This document shows, in pieces, positions 62,518-64,000 of a stretch of 64,000 nt of DNA. The position numbers and the translations under genes were made by a program. The stretch's first letter is position 1. Each line of letters opens with the position of its first letter. The notes under the pieces were generated by a model that saw only the letters and a program-made list of their open reading frames with translations, did not search any database and had not been told where the DNA came from. Origin of the DNA: Planomicrobium soli (GTDB taxonomy: Bacteria; Bacillota; Bacilli; Bacillales_A; Planococcaceae); contig NZ_PYAT01000001.1 in the NCBI RefSeq assembly GCF_003014655.1, forward strand, positions 1-64,000, in the 5' to 3' direction.

Positions 62518-64000
62518 TTATTCGCCCTGATCTTTCAAACGTTGTGCTAACTTGTCGTATTCCGGACTATTCATAAAGTTTTCCACCGAAATATGTTCAG
62601 CTTGCGGAAGTTTCGCTTTTGCTCGGTCCGTCAAGTCTTTATGAGTTACGACTACATCCGCATCTTCAGGTATTTGGTTTATCGCTGTATTCGATACCGG
62701 AATATCGATTTGTGCTTTTTTGAATTTATTTCTGAGCAATGAAGCACCCATCGCACTAGAGCCCATTCCTGCATCACAAGCGAAAACGACTTTTTTGATT
62801 TCGTGCGCAGATCTTACGGGAGCCGATTGCACCGCTTGTGTGTTATCGGAAGCAAGATTTTTTTCACTTGTGTCCCCTATTACACCAGCAGCTGGCTGTG
62901 GAGTTAAATAACCGGTCGCATCGCTTTTCTTACCTTTCATTTCTTGCATTCTGTTAGCTGCAGCAGTTAGATCTTCTTCCTCTTCTGCTTTGCTCGTTTT
63001 TAAAACAACAGAAGCAATAGCAAAAGAAACAGCTGCCGCAATGACGACCCCTAAAATGACACCCGGATAATTTCCTGGAGGAGTCAAAGCCATCAAAGCA
63101 AAGATACTGCCCGGCGACGGAGTAGCTACTAGTCCGGCATTAAATAGCGTAAACGTGAAAACTCCACTGATACCGCCAGCGATAACTGCAAGAAGCAACA
63201 TTGGTCTCATCAATACATACGGGAAGTAAATTTCATGGATGCCGCCCAAAAACTGAATGATAGCAGCTCCTGGCGCCGAACTTTTTGATATACCCTTTCC
63301 AAAAACCGAAAAAGCAAGCAGGATCCCTAGGCCTGGCCCAGGATTACTTTCAAGCAGGAACAAGACGGATTTCCCAGCACTTGCTGCTTGTTCCACACCA
63401 AGCGGGCTTAGAATTCCGTGGTTAATGGCGTTGTTCAGGAACAAAATTTTTGCCGGCTCGATGATTATGCTCGCTAATGGGAGCAATCCCATGCTGACAA
63501 TCACTTCAACTCCAGATGCTAAAGCATTTGTTAAAGCATTAACCAATGGCCCGACAAAATAAACCGAGATCCCCGCAAGAAATGCGCCTAAAATACCTGC
63601 GGAGAAATTATTATAGAGCATTTCAAAACCTGGGCGTATTCGATGCTGAAACCCGCCGTCAACCAATTTCATCGCAAAACCGGCTAACGGCCCCATAATC
63701 ATAGCACCAAGGAACATTGGTATTTCCGCTCCAACAATAACCCCCATTGTAGCGATCGCACCAAGTACACCGCCCCGGAAATCATAAACCAGCCGGCCAC
63801 CCGTAAAACCGATTAACAATGGCAATAGATATGTGATCATCGGGCCAACAAGCGTGGCTAGTTTTTCGTTGGGAAACCATCCGTCTGGAATAAATAAAGC
63901 TGTAATAAGACCCCATGCGATAAAAGCACCGATGTTCGGCATAATCATTCCGCTCAAGTAACTCCCAAAACGCTGGATCTTGGCGCGAGTTGTTGCTTCT
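62518..64000 (-). CDS. mtlA: PTS mannitol-specific EIICB component, 5' end cut by the window
   Basis: The open frame runs from the window end at 64000 (ATTRAKIQRFGSYLSGMIMP) to the stop at 62518, about 494 residues. Only a few N-terminal residues should be missing, judged by MtlA proteins that start just before KIQRFG. The EIIC domain (residues about 1-340) has eight or so helices with GGIHEIYFPYVLMRP; a flexible linker follows, and the EIIB domain carries the phosphorylated Cys in FACDAGMGSSAMG. There is no fused EIIA, which is MtlF. It imports mannitol as mannitol-1-phosphate. Confidence 0.93.
   Translation of the reverse strand, partial: EATTRAKIQRFGSYLSGMIMPNIGAFIAWGLITALFIPDGWFPNEKLATLVGPMITYLLPLLIGFTGGRLVYDFRGGVLGAIATMGVIVGAEIPMFLGAMIMGPLAGFAMKLVDGGFQHRIRPGFEMLYNNFSAGILGAFLAGISVYFVGPLVNALTNALASGVEVIVSMGLLPLASIIIEPAKILFLNNAINHGILSPLGVEQAASAGKSVLFLLESNPGPGLGILLAFSVFGKGISKSSAPGAAIIQFLGGIHEIYFPYVLMRPMLLLAVIAGGISGVFTFTLFNAGLVATPSPGSIFALMALTPPGNYPGVILGVVIAAAVSFAIASVVLKTSKAEEEEDLTAAANRMQEMKGKKSDATGYLTPQPAAGVIGDTSEKNLASDNTQAVQSAPVRSAHEIKKVVFACDAGMGSSAMGASLLRNKFKKAQIDIPVSNTAINQIPEDADVVVTHKDLTDRAKAKLPQAEHISVENFMNSPEYDKLAQRLKDQGE

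Overview
The window looks like chromosomal DNA from a low-to-mid-GC Gram-positive of the Bacillales, most likely Planococcaceae (Planococcus-like). This is inferred from strong AGGAGG-type Shine-Dalgarno sites, GTG/TTG starts, intrinsic terminators after nearly every unit, a T-box leader, CcpA-type cre sites, Bacillales families (Spo0M, YuiD-like DUF212, CstA, CPA1 antiporter) and a pair of GC-rich intergenic repeats of a type common in this order. No rRNA, tRNA, prophage or CRISPR array was seen. Most genes are on the minus strand.

Layout. 1-200: end of an IS (IS1182-like transposase start) abutting a HAD phosphatase. 0.2-10 kb: HAD, MBL hydrolase, NAD(P)H-hydrate dehydratase, DUF2306 protein, aldo/keto reductase, a half-size MFS protein overlapping a membrane-anchored FAD oxidase, and a BASS symporter overlapping a GlcD/Dld-type dehydrogenase. 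10-16 kb: MFS exporter divergent from an SgrR-type regulator, a secreted GH10 xylanase with a cre site, and an unknown protein. 16.0-16.4 kb: two inverted GC-rich repeats. 16.5-31 kb: a ThDP enzyme with a GAF-GAF-PAS-GGDEF-EAL protein, two Nudix genes around a deaminase remnant, a P1-type peptidase, a zinc-less ADH, pyruvate oxidase, Spo0M, a lipoprotein, a PH-like membrane protein whose best start is ATA, and a small membrane protein followed by a pseudogene. 29.9-32.1 kb: an atypical MBL protein and three small unknown proteins including a DUF4279-like one. 32.2-34.2 kb: an accessory MetRS under a T-box. 34.3-45.7 kb: GMP reductase, alpha/beta hydrolase, CstA (cre, start-stop uORF), DUF212, SGNH hydrolase, potassium channel, DUF2207, S9 peptidase, acetamidase family. 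45.7-51.2 kb: secreted nuclease and secreted 5'-nucleotidase. 51.5-55 kb: CPA1 antiporter with a 51-residue gene, and an HNH protein with a possible EVE-like domain. 55-64 kb: sugar ABC transporter without ATPase, adenine deaminase, and mannitol operon mtlA-mtlF-mtlD (mtlA cut by the window end).

How the parts fit. Several units concern carbon and nucleotide scavenging: xylanase, sugar ABC importer, mannitol PTS, CstA and lactate-type oxidation for carbon; secreted nuclease, 5'-nucleotidase, adenine deaminase, GMP reductase and Nudix enzymes for nucleic-acid breakdown and purine salvage. cre sites before the xylanase and cstA genes predict CcpA control. I did not find a large unambiguous new system. 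The most interesting signals are the ATA start, the start-stop uORF before cstA, the T-box MetRS of the non-housekeeping type, the HNH protein with His replaced by Tyr, the paired inverted repeats, and several decaying genes.
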